Below, in pieces: positions 24,101 to 33,285 of a DNA stretch of 64,000 nt. A program made the position numbers and the translations under genes. The notes under the pieces are model-generated. The model searched no databases and was not told where the DNA came from. It was given only the letters and a program-made list of their open reading frames with translations. How positions within the stretch are numbered: the first letter of the stretch is position 1; each line of letters starts with the position of its first letter. The stretch is from Undaria pinnatifida (lineage: Eukaryota > Sar > Phaeophyceae > Laminariales > Alariaceae): contig JABAKD010000002.1 of NCBI GenBank assembly GCA_012845835.1, positions 17,917,629 through 17,981,628 of the forward strand, read 5' to 3'.

Positions 24101-26653
24101 TTCATGTGTCGTTTTCGTCGCATGCCTCCCGCCCTGCAGGTAGACTTCAACTCGTTCTCATGGCACACCCTGTTTCTTCTAGGCGGGGGAAACGTCCTCG
24201 GCAAAGCGATCGCCTCCAGCCAGCTACTCGACTACCTTGCCCACTGCATCGTACCTCTCTTACCCGAGGTATATGTGTATATTTGTGTGTTGTTCACGCT
24301 AAACTCATTTTTGTACCCACCGACATCCAGCAAATCCAGTGCTGATGCCCAGTGTTGATGCCCAGTGTTGATGCCCAGTGTTGATGCCGGTACTCCACCC
24401 TGTAGAGATGAAATACTCTGTGGTCATAAAAACTACCGGTACGAGACAAGAGGTGTACCTTGTAAATACCGAAAGGAGATTTGGCCATGCAATGCGAAAC
24501 ATAGTACAAGCCCCCCCCCTTCGAAATGTAGTTGGCTCCCTTTGAGATGTGGTTGACTTGAAATCCAGGGGGGGTGTCGCAAGTTGAACAATGAGAGGGG
24601 GAAAGATATAGAAAACTAAGAAGAAAAGTATGTATCCACCGCGCAAGTAACCCGGCAAGTAACACGGAGTATTCATAGCTACAACGAGGTCATAGTTCCA
24701 TATTGTGGCTGCTCGCTGTAAGTAGAAACTCGGGCAGCAGGAAGCTTGTAACTGTTGTCAAATTCTGTGCCTTGGTCGAAAAATTTGGAGAATCGTATAC
24801 GGTAGATGAACCTCGGCCGGTGGACCAAAAGAACTGGCACATTAGTTTCAGCTTTTTACCTCTCCGTACGAGTTTTATAGTGTCAGCGCGCAGAATGATT
24901 ATATTATGGACCGAACTCACCCTTGGCAAAACCTCAGGGGGCTCATATATCATCAAAGAGTAATAACGCGCGACCGGCCGGGATATCACGCAGCTTGCAA
25001 AGATGTGTATCGACCCTTGAACATATCGAACTCGCAGCTGACGTATTTTAAACATTTGAAAAGCAATAGACTTCGGCCGTCTCGACGAATAATCCCCCTT
25101 GGTTTTTGGCACCGACGAAATTATAAGTATGGGCATGCCCTCCCCGACGTCTGCGGCGGTAGAGGTAGGACTTTTAGGCGATTTTTTTAAATGAAATTTC
25201 AGGACTCTTTGAGACCAACTATTATGGAAAAAAAATGAGGCGATTATTTCTGCCTCGTATTTTTCGAGTTTTGGGGCTCCAGAAATAACTAGATGGTAAA
25301 TATAGGACCTCCATTATGGCTTTTAATTTGTAGAAAGTGGTTTTATTCTGAATTGGCAGGTCTTGTTTCTTTTTATATATGACACGTACACGCTGGGAGG
25401 TCTATCACCGGCGACGTTGGTTCACCACCACCTCTGCTGCTGCTGTTGCTGCTGCTGTGCTGCCTGGACGTTAAGCGTGCCCCCCCCCTTTCCCGTAAAC
25501 TCCCCCTCTCCGCATCGGTGGCATACTCACGGTTGGATTGCTTAACCGCGGTTGATCGGCCAGAAGAATGTATGCTGTACTGCGCTTCGGTCCCCCCCCC
25601 CCCCCCCCCCCTCCTCCAACCCCCCCCCTCACCCCCCAACCCACCCCTCACCCCTACCCCCACTCCCACCCCCACCCCCGTCCCCACCCCCGGTCCCACC
25701 CGAAGGTATATGGTCTTTAAGGATGATGGTCACGCATGATATGAGTGCACCCCGCCACACACACGCCTCCCTTCCCCCCCCTCCACATCCACCCTCGCCT
25801 CAATCCCTGCACCTTGTTTGTTTCCCTGTCCAGGACAATCGCTTCCTGCTTTTGGTTGAGGTGGTCTCGGTGACAATGTGTATCTCGACGTTCGTCAGCC
25901 ACACCGTGGCGGCCCTCATCCTCATGCCCATCATAGTCGAGGTGAGAAAGACCGAGCCACCTCGGGAGACAGGTGAAGGGCGGGGGGGGGGGGGCGTTGG
26001 TGCGGGTGGGATTTGGGGTGGGGGAGGGGAGGAGAGAGAGTGAGAGAGAGTGAGAGTATCCAGCAAAATTAACGTCATGTTTTTTAACCACGGGAAAGTT
26101 AAAACGCGCGCACCCAAGAGAGCCATTCCGACCATCAGCGCAGCATTTTCGAGTGTTATGTCCCGGAACATGATGGTAGCAGTACGACACGACGTGCTCC
26201 GTGCCGGCGTAGGGATGCGAAGGTCTGTGGCCGCCCTAAGTAATACGGACATGCATGACATGCCCCCCCCCCCCCCCCCCCCCGCTCCAACTCGATTTCA
26301 CACTATCCGCACGCTTCTTGTCGTGGTTCCTACCCATGTTCCCACCCTAACAGGTCGGGGTGAAGTGTGGAAACCCCGTTCTGCTTGGGATGGGGGCGGC
26401 GCTGGCCGTCTCTTCCGGGTGCGCGCTGCCGTTTTCGTCGTTCCCCAACGTGACTTCGCTGCTAGTCACGGACGACTACAACCGCAAGTACCTGGCGGTG
26501 CGAGATTTCGTGACGTCCGGCTTGCCCATGTCCTTGCTCTCGGTCGCGATGATCTGCACCCTCGGGTACGGGCTGATCGACTGGATCATGATGCCGCGGG
26601 TAATGATCTTGACCGATGATGATGGGGAGTTTGACGTCGATGCCGCTCGATGA
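6183..26653 (+). CDS. SPX domain-SLC13 (DASS) phosphate/anion transporter, 18 exons
   Basis: Membrane transporter of the yeast Pho87/Pho90/Pho91 type: an N-terminal SPX inositol-pyrophosphate sensor fused to a divalent-anion/Na+ symporter. Exons: 6183-6242, 10988-11090, 11851-12074, 13285-13374, 13942-14006, 14458-14628, 15127-15200, 16990-17111, 17503-17561, 17815-17939, 18387-18492, 19166-19254, 20659-20755, 22295-22400, 23280-23588, 24140-24268, 25834-25941, 26354-26653. They total 2337 nt, 778 residues, with every phase consistent. SPX evidence: start MKYGKQL, KIKRMLKRY (about 24-32), and the lysine cluster FRKIVKKYDK (about 220-229). Transporter evidence: TLWVTEAVPYFVTALL, SNHTAP (about 442), GGMVTPISSMQN, and SHTVAAL (about 661), which are SLC13 hairpin and substrate-loop motifs. 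Four introns appear to use GC donors (11091, 14629, 22401, 23589). The loop in exon 3 is poorly conserved and its borders are the least certain. Phosphate as substrate is inferred from the family. Confidence 0.9.
6354..6660 (+). repeat. SINE-like element with tRNA-like end
   Basis: It starts near a CACTACCCACTGA segment and its body (about 6440-6640) resembles, on the same strand, 19490-19560. The reverse complement matches about 19920-20125. Shared landmarks are the ATCTCGCCGACTTCG segment, GGGATCTCCGGGG, and a GCCGGCGAAAATC-type end. It lies in intron 1 of the SPX transporter gene. The several diverged copies in both orientations indicate a retroposed family. Confidence 0.6.
6861..7375. repeat. 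Large inverted repeat (foldback element)
   Basis: Left arm 6861-7072 and right arm 7152-7375 are imperfect reverse complements over about 210 bp. Examples are ACCACGGCTTGTCCAGAA against its complement near 7190, and CGACGAGCAGTGGGATTGC against its complement near 7270. The spacer is about 80 bp and ends in a T run. I see no transposase. A third, single-armed relative lies at about 55665-55740. Confidence 0.75.
7376..7460 (-). repeat. tRNA-like sequence (probable SINE head)
   Basis: On the minus strand the segment has an A-box-like GGCGTATCAGGTTA and a B-box GTTCGAGCC with tRNA-like spacing. It adjoins the right arm of the foldback element. The acceptor ends do not pair, so I do not call it a functional tRNA gene. 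Confidence 0.45.
8690..10400. repeat. Cluster of diverged copies of a roughly 55-bp motif
   Basis: Segments at about 8755-8805, 9300-9360, 9520-9575 and 9728-9785 share a core like CTACCACGCGCGATGACGG, preceded by a CCCCCGGAA-type stretch and often followed by AGGATACTAG. An inverted copy lies at about 10255-10350. They look like eroded ends of one element or a local duplication within intron 1 of the SPX transporter gene. No coding sequence is evident. Confidence 0.5.
12131..12318 (+). repeat. Splice-site-facing intronic repeat, copy 1 (longest)
   Basis: Nearly full-length copy of about 188 bp beginning GTGTACTCAG immediately after a poly-G run. It contains GGCCGTAGTC, GACGGAGCACGTC, ACCAGGCAGACAT and CGCGAAGCGCCGTGAGG. 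It starts 56 bp after the donor of intron 3 of the SPX transporter gene. Confidence 0.8.
13171..13240 (-). repeat. Splice-site-facing intronic repeat, copy 2 (inverted)
   Basis: Truncated copy, read on the minus strand. It retains the GTAGTCGTAAGGCCATAGACCCTC-like core, split here as CGTAGTCGTAAGG and CCATAGACCCTC. It ends in CCCCCC 45 bp before the acceptor of exon 4 of the transporter gene. Confidence 0.65.
13441..13550 (+). repeat. Splice-site-facing intronic repeat, copy 3
   Basis: It begins TACTCGTTATAATG, 66 bp after the donor of intron 4, following a G-rich run. It retains GACCGTCGTC, ATGCCGGGACGGGGC and TCACCGACCAGG. Confidence 0.7.
14111..14212 (-). repeat. Splice-site-facing intronic repeat, copy 4 (inverted, diverged)
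   Basis: On the minus strand it reads GTACTCATTTGTTGCTTGCC followed by a TCATTTGACCATT core and CGCATCCC, then diverges. It lies in intron 5, about 245 bp before the acceptor, farther from the splice site than the other copies. Confidence 0.55.
14818..14975. repeat. CCCACCCACGCA minisatellite
   Basis: About 160 bp of CCCACCCACGCACCCACCCA-type units grading into CCCCACCC. It lies in intron 6 of the SPX transporter gene and creates spurious Pro/His/Thr and Gly/Val/Trp frames. Confidence 0.95.
15781..15964. mobile_element. pogo/Tc1-mariner-like MITE with TA ends
   Basis: A 184-bp non-coding element. The left end TACAGTAGGTGG is the exact reverse complement of the right end CCACCTACTGTA. The inverted repeat continues inward for about 28 bp with CTATATAGTGCGGG. 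Both ends carry TA, matching the target duplication of Tc1/mariner/pogo elements. The interior holds further copies of ATAGTGCGGG. No transposase is present, so mobilisation in trans is inferred. It lies in intron 7 of the SPX transporter gene. Confidence 0.8.
16098..16550. repeat. Three tandem copies of a roughly 150-bp unit
   Basis: Units start at about 16098, 16248 and 16395, each with GATGACGTGAT. They continue through AAAAACAGTG, ACGGCTTGTTGTCTCGTGCT, CTCTCGCTCTGA and CACCTATGTACATTTTTAT. Copies are nearly identical apart from CT-tract length, so the duplication is recent. It lies in intron 7 of the SPX transporter gene. Confidence 0.9.
17182..17262 (+). repeat. Splice-site-facing intronic repeat, copy 5
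   Basis: Diverged copy starting GTACTCATTCGTTGCTTGCC straight after a long poly-G run. It retains TTAGTCGTTTGACCATTCACC and a GAGATGGAGCACCGAG relic. It starts 70 bp after the donor of intron 8. Confidence 0.65.
17996..18155 (+). repeat. Splice-site-facing intronic repeats, copies 6 and 7 in tandem
   Basis: Copy 6 (17996-18062) begins GTACAATTCGTTGCGTGCC and keeps GAGACGGAGCCGG. Copy 7 (18092-18155) carries GCACGGCCGTAGCACTTAGG and ACCATAGATCATC. A G-rich run precedes each. The first starts 56 bp after the donor of intron 10. Confidence 0.6.
19389..19460. repeat. Two facing tRNA-like SINE heads
   Basis: The minus-strand segment 19389-19421 reads GGCTAAGTAGCTCAGTGGGT, an A-box-type sequence. 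The plus-strand segment 19428-19460 has a related CTCAGTAGTTAGTGCTGTGC. Both resemble the D-arm region of tRNAs. They mark the start of an 800-bp cluster of such elements in intron 12 of the SPX transporter gene. Confidence 0.55.
19622..19885 (-). repeat. Four tandem tRNA-like units of about 65 bp
   Basis: Read on the minus strand, each unit has an A-box-like GGTCTAGTGGATAGACTGTC and the segment CCGCTTCTGAGCCTGGTGTG, ending in GCGGGTTC-type B-box sequence. The leftmost unit continues into the full GGGTTCGAATCTCGG. CACGTG marks the joints. The units look like serially duplicated SINE heads rather than working tRNA genes, because no acceptor stem closes. Confidence 0.6.
19886..20165. repeat. 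SINE-like body flanked by inverted tRNA-like ends
   Basis: The left end (19888-19912) carries AGCTCAGTGGGTAGTGCTAT on the plus strand. The right end (about 20130-20160) carries the same sequence on the minus strand. The body between them matches 6440-6640 in inverted orientation. A further head lies just right, at about 20165-20200 on the plus strand. Confidence 0.55.
20837..21165 (+). repeat. Splice-site-facing intronic repeats, copies 8 and 9 in tandem
   Basis: Copy 8 (20837-20969) and copy 9 (20993-21165) are the best preserved pair. Both have GTCGTATGACCATAGA, CTACTATGCCGGGACGGAGC, TTTCACCAACCAGGCAGACA and TTGCTTGC. Copy 9 reaches the AAGGGTGAACTGCATC tail also seen in copy 1. Each follows a poly-G run; the first starts 81 bp after the donor of intron 13. 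Confidence 0.8.
21509..21631 (+). repeat. Splice-site-facing intronic repeat, copy 10
   Basis: It begins GTACTCATTTAATGTGCAGC after a G-rich run and keeps CGTAGTCATATAACCAT, GGACGGAGCACGTCGGGTTT and GCGCCAAGCGCGAAGC. It lies deeper in intron 13, downstream of copies 8 and 9. Confidence 0.7.
22770..23270. repeat. About 500-bp CCCCACCC polypyrimidine-rich tract
   Basis: Almost purely C with A and T spacers, in intron 14 of the SPX transporter gene, ending at the acceptor of exon 15 (23280). It supplies an extreme polypyrimidine tract. The long Pro-rich and Gly/Val-rich open frames across it are composition artefacts. Confidence 0.9.
23541..23945 (+). repeat. Three tandem copies of an exon 3' end plus donor
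   Basis: Copy 1 is the end of exon 15 (23541-23588, encoding LGIIALLFIVVAFGSGILSE). Diverged copies follow at about 23714-23775 (LGIIALLLITIAFDAGILGE) and 23870-23930 (PGIFALLFIRIAFGSGILSE). Each is followed by GGCG where the intron donor sits, and by a T/G-rich spacer. The unit is about 155 bp. The downstream copies lack obvious upstream halves, so they are probably pseudo-exons, but their reading frames are intact. Confidence 0.75.
24341..24396. repeat. Short tandem repeat of about 15 bp
   Basis: Four units of TGATGCCCAGTGT in intron 16 of the SPX transporter gene. Confidence 0.85.
25701..25753 (-). repeat. Splice-site-facing intronic repeat, copy 11 (inverted, short)
   Basis: On the minus strand it reads GTGCACTCATATCATGCGTG followed by an ACCATC relic. 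C-rich sequence flanks it on both sides. It lies 81 bp before the acceptor of exon 17. Confidence 0.55.
26181..26268 (-). repeat. Splice-site-facing intronic repeat, copy 12 (inverted)
   Basis: On the minus strand it follows a poly-G run and contains ATGCATGTCCGTATTACTTA, CTTCGCATCCCTACGCCGGC and ACGGAGCACGTCGTG. It lies 86 bp before the acceptor of exon 18, the last exon. Confidence 0.7.
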
Positions 26654-26771
26654 CGTGCCCACTTATTTTACGGGGACGCATTTCAGCGCCGCCCCCGCCC
26701 CCTACCCCCTACCTTCCCTCCCCCTCTCCCTTCTCCCCCTACCATCCTCCCCCCCCCCGCCCAATTCTCGC

Positions 26772-26888
26772 TCGGTGCAAGGGACGTCTGTCTGGTCCGC
26801 GAAAACCGGACATTCTCCGTCGCGGCATCGTAGGGACGCGAGGATCTATTGGCTTAACACGGCGATGCGTGATAATGAGTACACTCCC
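26772..26888 (-). repeat. Splice-site-facing repeat, copy 13, in the 3' flank
   Basis: On the minus strand it starts GTGTACTCATTATCACGCAT after a G-rich run and keeps CGCGTCCCTACGATGCCGCG, ACGGAGAATGTCCGG and TTTTCGCGGACCAG. It lies 120-235 bp beyond the transporter stop codon, so it is the one clear copy outside a modelled intron. It may sit in the 3'UTR or an unrecognised UTR intron. Confidence 0.7.
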
Positions 26889-29479
26889 CCTCCCCGCCTC
26901 GTTCTCTCCCATCCCCCCTCCTTGGAGGGGGCGGGGGATCGAGTCCTGGGAGCGAGCTGCGTTCCTTATTTTTTTCCATTCGTTTTGGCCATGGGTGACG
27001 CCTCTTACGTAAAACGTTGCTTGCTTGTGAGCGAGGGCGGGTGTGTGACGGGACTCGTTGTTTTGCTGGTGCTTGACCCAGAGCGCGCTATGTACGATCC
27101 ATGCATGGCAAAAGAGAAAATGTTTCGTTTGTTTTTCTGGTGTTTTTGCGGGATATATATGTCTGTTTTGTTTGTTTTTATGGTGTTTTTGCGGGATATA
27201 TATATTGTATGCGTGTCCCAACGCCAATTAAGGAATACAATAATCGGATGTGTACTTAGACATTACCGGCTGTCAGATCTGTTGACCGGAGACCGTTTAA
27301 AAGGACCAGGCGGTGCGCGTAATGCGCAAATCGCCTTCCGTGGTATACTAATTCAAGGTGAACAGTGCCAAAAAACGTAGATATGCATTTCTACAGGAGT
27401 AAAAAGGAGAGGAGTTGAGGCGGAGAGAGAGGGGAAGGGTGTTGGTCAGATAGCGCTAGCCTGCGTAGTTGCGTGATTAAATAGGCTAAGTGAGCAGTAC
27501 ATCTGCCGTTTGCTTATATAGCACTACCCGCTAGCCTACATAGCCACGTAAATTTAATATGATATTTACCGGGGACCATAGCCATCGGGACCTACGATAA
27601 ACGCTTGAACCTATATTTTCCTCAAATTTTACTAGCCATATCTGGTCTTGATTATCAGGGATTTTCGCGGGTCATGACTCGGCTGGCGTGTCGGGTCAGG
27701 AGGTTCTCGGAACCTTGCAGGTCCGAGTCTGGTTGGGTCGCGAGGTGTTCAAAATCTCAAGGGCTGGGTCGGTTCGGGCTGGGTCAGGAGGTGATCAGCA
27801 CTCCCGGGCGGGGTCGGGTCGGGTCAACCTGACTCGATCCGACCCGCGGGAAGCGGTCCGGCCCGTGAGAAGCCTGGCTGATTTCTAAGTTCCACCGTAA
27901 TACCACTCTGTCCGTAAACGTAAGCACCGTTTCGTAATACTATTTATATGCATAGTGTGCTTGGAGTTCCGGACAGATTCGTAGTGGCTAGCGCTTTTTA
28001 ACCATCAAGGGAACCGGGGGGGCGGGGGCGGGGGACGGTTGGCTGAAGGATCCTTGGCTTTGAAGGCGTTTAAGCGCGCGTTCAATCGCTATTACTGCGG
28101 CTGCAGTTTCTTCCTCGCCGCGTACTCAGAGTAGCGAAGCCGAGGGGTTTCAAATCGATGGCATGACCCAGGCATTGGATGGGGAGGGGTCATTTTGGAG
28201 TTTTGTTTTTGTTGTCGTGGCGCGGGCTCACTCGCGCGAGTGACCTTCCTGTTCCTTCGCGGTGTTGACGCTTCCTTGCTGTTTTATTTTTTGCGATATG
28301 AATCCGCGGACGGAAAGATTTGCTGCGCTGCGCCAAGATAAATCACCTGAAGAGTGTTTTGTCCCGTGAGGTACAGTCACGCATGCGAGTCGTGGAAACC
28401 CGGATGTGAAAATGGGGTTATATCATAACATCCCCCCTGGTACGGTAGCCTTGCTCGCGCGGACGTGAATTTCGAGTTCGCGGCGATTGTGTAAACTGTG
28501 AGTGTCTGGTAAGTGGTGAAGCGGGTAACCACTGCATGCCGCGGCCAGCTCATGTGCTCGCTGTGAGAGGACCGTTCATATGCAGTTGCGTGTTGTATTT
28601 AGTGTTGCAGGTCGCGTGCGTTTTGTTTCTCCCTGGTGTTGGGGAGGTGTCGTGCGGCAAGCAATCGGTAGGATAGTAGGATAGGCAGTGTGGTGAGTGA
28701 ACTTGTATTTTTTGTTTTACCCTTCCGCCGGAGGTTTTATAAGAAAACTACGTACGTTGGCGGGTGTGTGTTTTGTTGTTGCGATTGTCTGTTCCGAGGC
28801 AGCGTGACTTGCGCGCATGTGGAGTGACATGCGATTTCCCACCTCTGCTTGTATATCCCGCGCTTTTTGTCGAGCGTGCTTGTGTTGAGGTATGGACGCG
28901 ATGGCGGTTGGGGAGGTTACGGATTCTCCGTGGTAGATTGGCTTTAAGGTATCGGGAAATTTGTGATGGCTTCACTGAGTAAACGTATTGCTTCTAAAGC
29001 GCAGAGGTGTTGCTCTGCACGCGGGGCCCAGCGACGCTTCTAAGGTTACTCCGGACTCCTGGCTCGTACATGTGAAGAGTGGTTGTGGTCTTCGTTCAAG
29101 CTCATCCCGTAAAAAATCAACGAAGTCGCAAAGGTCATCATCCTTGGCACGCATACATATCATGCCGCACAATGCGCGGGTTTCTCCGCTGGGCGGGCAG
29201 CGGGGGTGCGCCCCGCCCCGCTCCTGGCCGCCGTCGTTTTCCTGTTGAAAGCTACGAGCACATTGGAGCGGGGCGGGGCTCCGCTCCCCGCCGCCTTCGT
29301 CGCCTGCTGAAAGCTGCGAGGAGTACAGAGTATAGAGCAAGTAGTACTGCTATTTCTGCTGTTGTGCTCTGTACTCGGACTGGGAGTACTGGCTGTAGTG
29401 CTAGTTCTTCTGACGGCGGCGGACGTGTGATGATATTTTTCATTATTGTTATTGTTTTTTAGAACCAGTTCCTGGTACG
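26889..29479. other. Intergenic stretch without recognisable genes
   Basis: Contents seen: a 43-bp direct duplication around 27115-27205 (GGTGTTTTTGCGGGATATAT), a tRNA-like SINE fragment at about 27500-27545, and a GGTCGGGTCGGGTCAACC block with its near-complement at 27800-27850. A GC-rich hairpin-forming pair lies at about 29205-29330 (GCCCCGCCCCGCTCC against GGAGCGGGGCGGGGC). Several short open frames exist, but none has coding character I can defend. Confidence 0.5.
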
Positions 29480-30970
29480 AAAATTAATTGTCAACACCTC
29501 GGATAATGTAACACTCCGGCAACACTTAGCTACGTTATGAAGCCTAACACGACGGATTCGCAACGTCCTACCATAGTGTTAGCACTCGAGGAGCAACCGA
29601 GCGGTTGCTCGCTTGACAAGATAACATAGCGTTAAATGTGCCTACACGAACGTTATAGCGCAGTAGTACCGTGACGGTGCTTCTGGATCGCGTCGGCTCT
29701 GTTTCGGTAACATAGTGTTGCGCTGTGATCAGGGTGCGTGTACGAACATCGTAACACAATGTTAGGATTCGCCCAGAATCGCAAGTTGTCAACATAATAT
29801 GCACAAGATCACTTCCTCCCGATTCGCTAACATGCTATCATATGTTAGATTAAGCTCTAGACACAAACACATTAACGTAAGGCTAATGGGGATTGTCGTG
29901 ATATCCATAACACTAACGTTATTCGAACCTTAGTCCACCCCCCCCCTCATTCTTCCGTAGGGTCGGATAAAGCGAAAGTTTGCGTAAGTTATGTAAGTGA
30001 CAGCCTGGACTGGTCGCGTAGTAACACACTCCGTTAGGATGCTATCTAAATAATTCCGAGGGACTTCTTGATACGTTATGTTACCACGTTACCAGCATTA
30101 AATACCTGACTGTAACGACCGTCAACGTCCCGTTACTATGTCGTTACCTCGAAAGAAAACCCGACATAATAGTATGGTACAGTACGACTGTGTTACGGGT
30201 GGAGCTAAAACTATTATAACATAATGCTACGATGGTATCGTTGTCGTCTCTTAGCGATCTAACATGTACTACTAGGGTTAGACTAAAAGTGGCATCTCGG
30301 GGTTCCATTACGTTTTCGTTTTCCTGATTCTGAAGGAGACCGCCATGGATCCCAAGGATATTTTGCTTGAGACCGGGGACGGAGGGGTTTCCAACAATGT
30401 CGGAGGCGTTGTCCTTCCGGGAAATTTTTTATCCCCTGTTTTGGGTTTTCATCTGCGGAAGTCGTTTTGGGGGAGGGCGAGGGGGGGGTGATATCGTATC
30501 CTCCCCGGGTATGCAATATGTTAGCGTCATATGGGGCATATACGTTATCCGTCTAACGTGTGTTAATACAGCAACCATTAATAATAAGCATTCCGCTTAC
30601 ACCGAAACATTGCGTTACGGCCTACTCGCTGCCGACCCTGTTCCACGGCTGGACGTGTAGTGTGTCACAACTAACTTTGTGCACGGGCGAAGACAACACT
30701 ATCATAGTAACACTATCATAGTAACATAACGTTATCGATAAATTGGTCATGTACGATATCCGTCTAACGCGTGTTAAGCTAGCAACCAGGAATCCCGCTA
30801 ATAACACCGTAAAATTGTACGTTCACGCCACGGGCAGCAGATCCTACCGCTGCGGTAACATTACACTGCTGCTGCCAATACTGATGCAACATAACACTCT
30901 GACCAATTGATAATCGATCTATACCGGCGATGACGTTCAACGATCTACTGCCGATGGCGTAACGTAGAAA
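29480..30970. repeat. 1.5-kb block dense in GTTA/TAAC motifs
   Basis: GTTA and TAAC recur at unusual density on both strands, often as near-palindromes such as TAACATAGCGTTA-like, TAACACAATGTTA and TAACACTAACGTTA. The composition changes sharply at both ends. I found no transposase and no convincing gene; a 48-codon frame at 30345-30491 in a good start context is probably fortuitous. Confidence 0.55.
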
Positions 30971-33285
30971 TCGCAACAACTAAAAAAAGGATACCTGGTA
31001 ACTTTTTCCCCACCCGCCGGAGGATTTTTTTTTAAAAGCGAATTTTAGCTCCGAGTTTTTTCCCCAATTCCGAGTACTTGATCCCTAACTCCAAGTAGTG
31101 CATGTCCCCGCAAAAATGAGCGTGCTCTTCGAAATAGAAGGGGTTGTTACTGGGAGTTGTGTATACGAATTAGAGCAAGTAAGTCGATAAGTAAGGTATG
31201 ACTCTCCTTGCAGCTCCTTGATTGCTAAGGGGCACTATGGGACGGACCCTAACTACTGCTACCGTAATTCGCCCACAGATCTGATGTTACTATAGGAGAC
31301 TCGAATCAAAGTGCTCTTGATTTTTCTTCCTGGAAAATCGTATCTCTGGCAACAGAAAGGACCGAGATTTTTTTCTCAATCTTAGAGTATAGTCTAATAA
31401 TAACGCCTCCACACAATATATAGGGGGGGGCCGGGGATACCACCATAGCACAAGGGGTTGGAGGGTGATGATGTGTGCGCTGTTGGCGCGAATATTTTCT
31501 AACCGCCACGCCGTTACGAGGTGCGGGGCGTGCTGGGGGCGCCGCACGGGTTCGATGGTGTAGCGTGTTGATGTATTTTCCAGGCGGAGTTATCTGGCTG
31601 TACTGCAGTGCCATTGACAATGGACTGATTTTCCCTAGGTGTTCCAACTAACTTTTCAAGTTTGGGTGGTGGTACAATACTGTGGCTGGGAAATATGGCG
31701 CTACTTGGTGGCCAATGTCTGCGCCAAGAATAAACGGTACAAATTGCAACATTTGTTAGCGATGATGCATTTTGTGATTTTCCAGTGGGAGAGACTTTTT
31801 ACATAGATGTTGCCAGGGTATCAACAGAATTGCCGTGGCTTAAGTTCCAGTTGCTCCCGTGCTGGCAATGATGATTTCCGCGTGCTCTGAATGAGTCGCA
31901 GTTGTTACTATACTGAGACTCGCGACAAAGGGGAATTTCATTATGGCCGGTGGGCCGATTGTGCAATGAAGGGTGAAGACGATCATCAAGACAGTGACGA
32001 CAACGGTGACCATGATGGTGACGGTGATGATCGTCGTGATCGCGATAAAGATCATGATGACCATGACCATGGCGATGTGATTGACAAAAACGATTCTGAC
32101 GAAGAGGACAAGGAGAAGGATTATGACAAGGACAACCGTTTTGATGCTTCTTCGGAAGTGCATGGGCGGGGGGGGGGGGCGGGGGGGCGGGGGTTGGCCC
32201 TGGTGGCTTGAGGGGGTAGAGCCAGGACGACATGGACGCACACCTAGTATTCGTGGTTGTTGGTTGTTGGATTCATTTTTTTCCAAGACTTAACTTTTAG
32301 TGGTCTGGATTTTCGTTTTTCTTGTCACCTTTTTCATTGTTGACACTAACGCTGCGCATTGTCGGACGGAAAACCAAAACAAAAATATTAACAGTGACAG
32401 GAATCGTTCTACGCTAGCCCTTTCCTAACTGTTCTTTAACGAAACCGCCGTTTTTGAAACCAGCTTCCGGCCGTACGGTGTCCCATTGCCACCCCAACGC
32501 CACCGTCCCATAGTCCTTTGAAAGCAAGAAAATACAGGGAAATTATTGTTTCCACGGCATCCTTCCTCGTGTCGAGCAGCGATGAAACGCTCGTTGAACA
32601 TAATCTCGCTGTTTTTGGGGGGGGCGGCTATATCGTAGAATCAGTCGAAGATGAGGAGCGGCGGCAAAGCACCCAGAAGAGTCACTCACTGCATCCCACC
32701 CGAAGTTGTCCCCTCTTTTTGCATCTCTCCTGTCGGTGTCAAACCGCCCCGAAAACAGCATGTGTATTCCGCCGACAACCCGCGCCTTCAGGCGATATTT
32801 CCGACAAAACCAAAACGTAATCACGATTTCCTTATTTCACAATCTCAAAAAAGCGCGGTGCGCTCTTCACGCGGCGCGCCTCTTCATCGGCTTTGCGGTC
32901 GACGTAGCAAATCAAACCGCAGGGTAAGCTCAAATCAGCAACAACCGGTGTGCTTCCAAGTATAGCTGAGTGACAAGCATACCGTCGGGATGTCGCACAA
33001 AAGCCGTATAGAGACAAATGTCGACGGTACGAGACGTGCGATATGGTTATGAAGTCGACTGAGAGTTCGCAGAGAGAACAGGGATGTTTTCCCCCCGGGA
33101 TGGGTTTAACGGGTGGGTTCTCATGGTTGAAGCGCGGGGGGAGAACATGTAGACACGGAGTTGAACACAGAAGAACAGATGTACCCAAGGCATAAAATAA
33201 AGTGAGCTCATCGGGACCTCCCGACCAACATACACACCTCTTGAGTTCATGAGTATTTGATTTCAAAATTGTGTATATCGCGGAC
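30971..33285. other. Intergenic stretch with a GAT/GAC-rich repeat
   Basis: A low-complexity (GATGAC)-like tract at about 31975-32150 yields artificial Asp-rich frames. A poly-G run lies at 32167-32190. The rest shows no exon with family similarity. The right end should contain the 3'UTR of the LdpA-like gene. Confidence 0.4.

Noticed and set aside
31891-32211. Asp/Lys/His-rich acidic protein
   Set aside because: Low-complexity GATGAC-type repeat with no homology or splice context.
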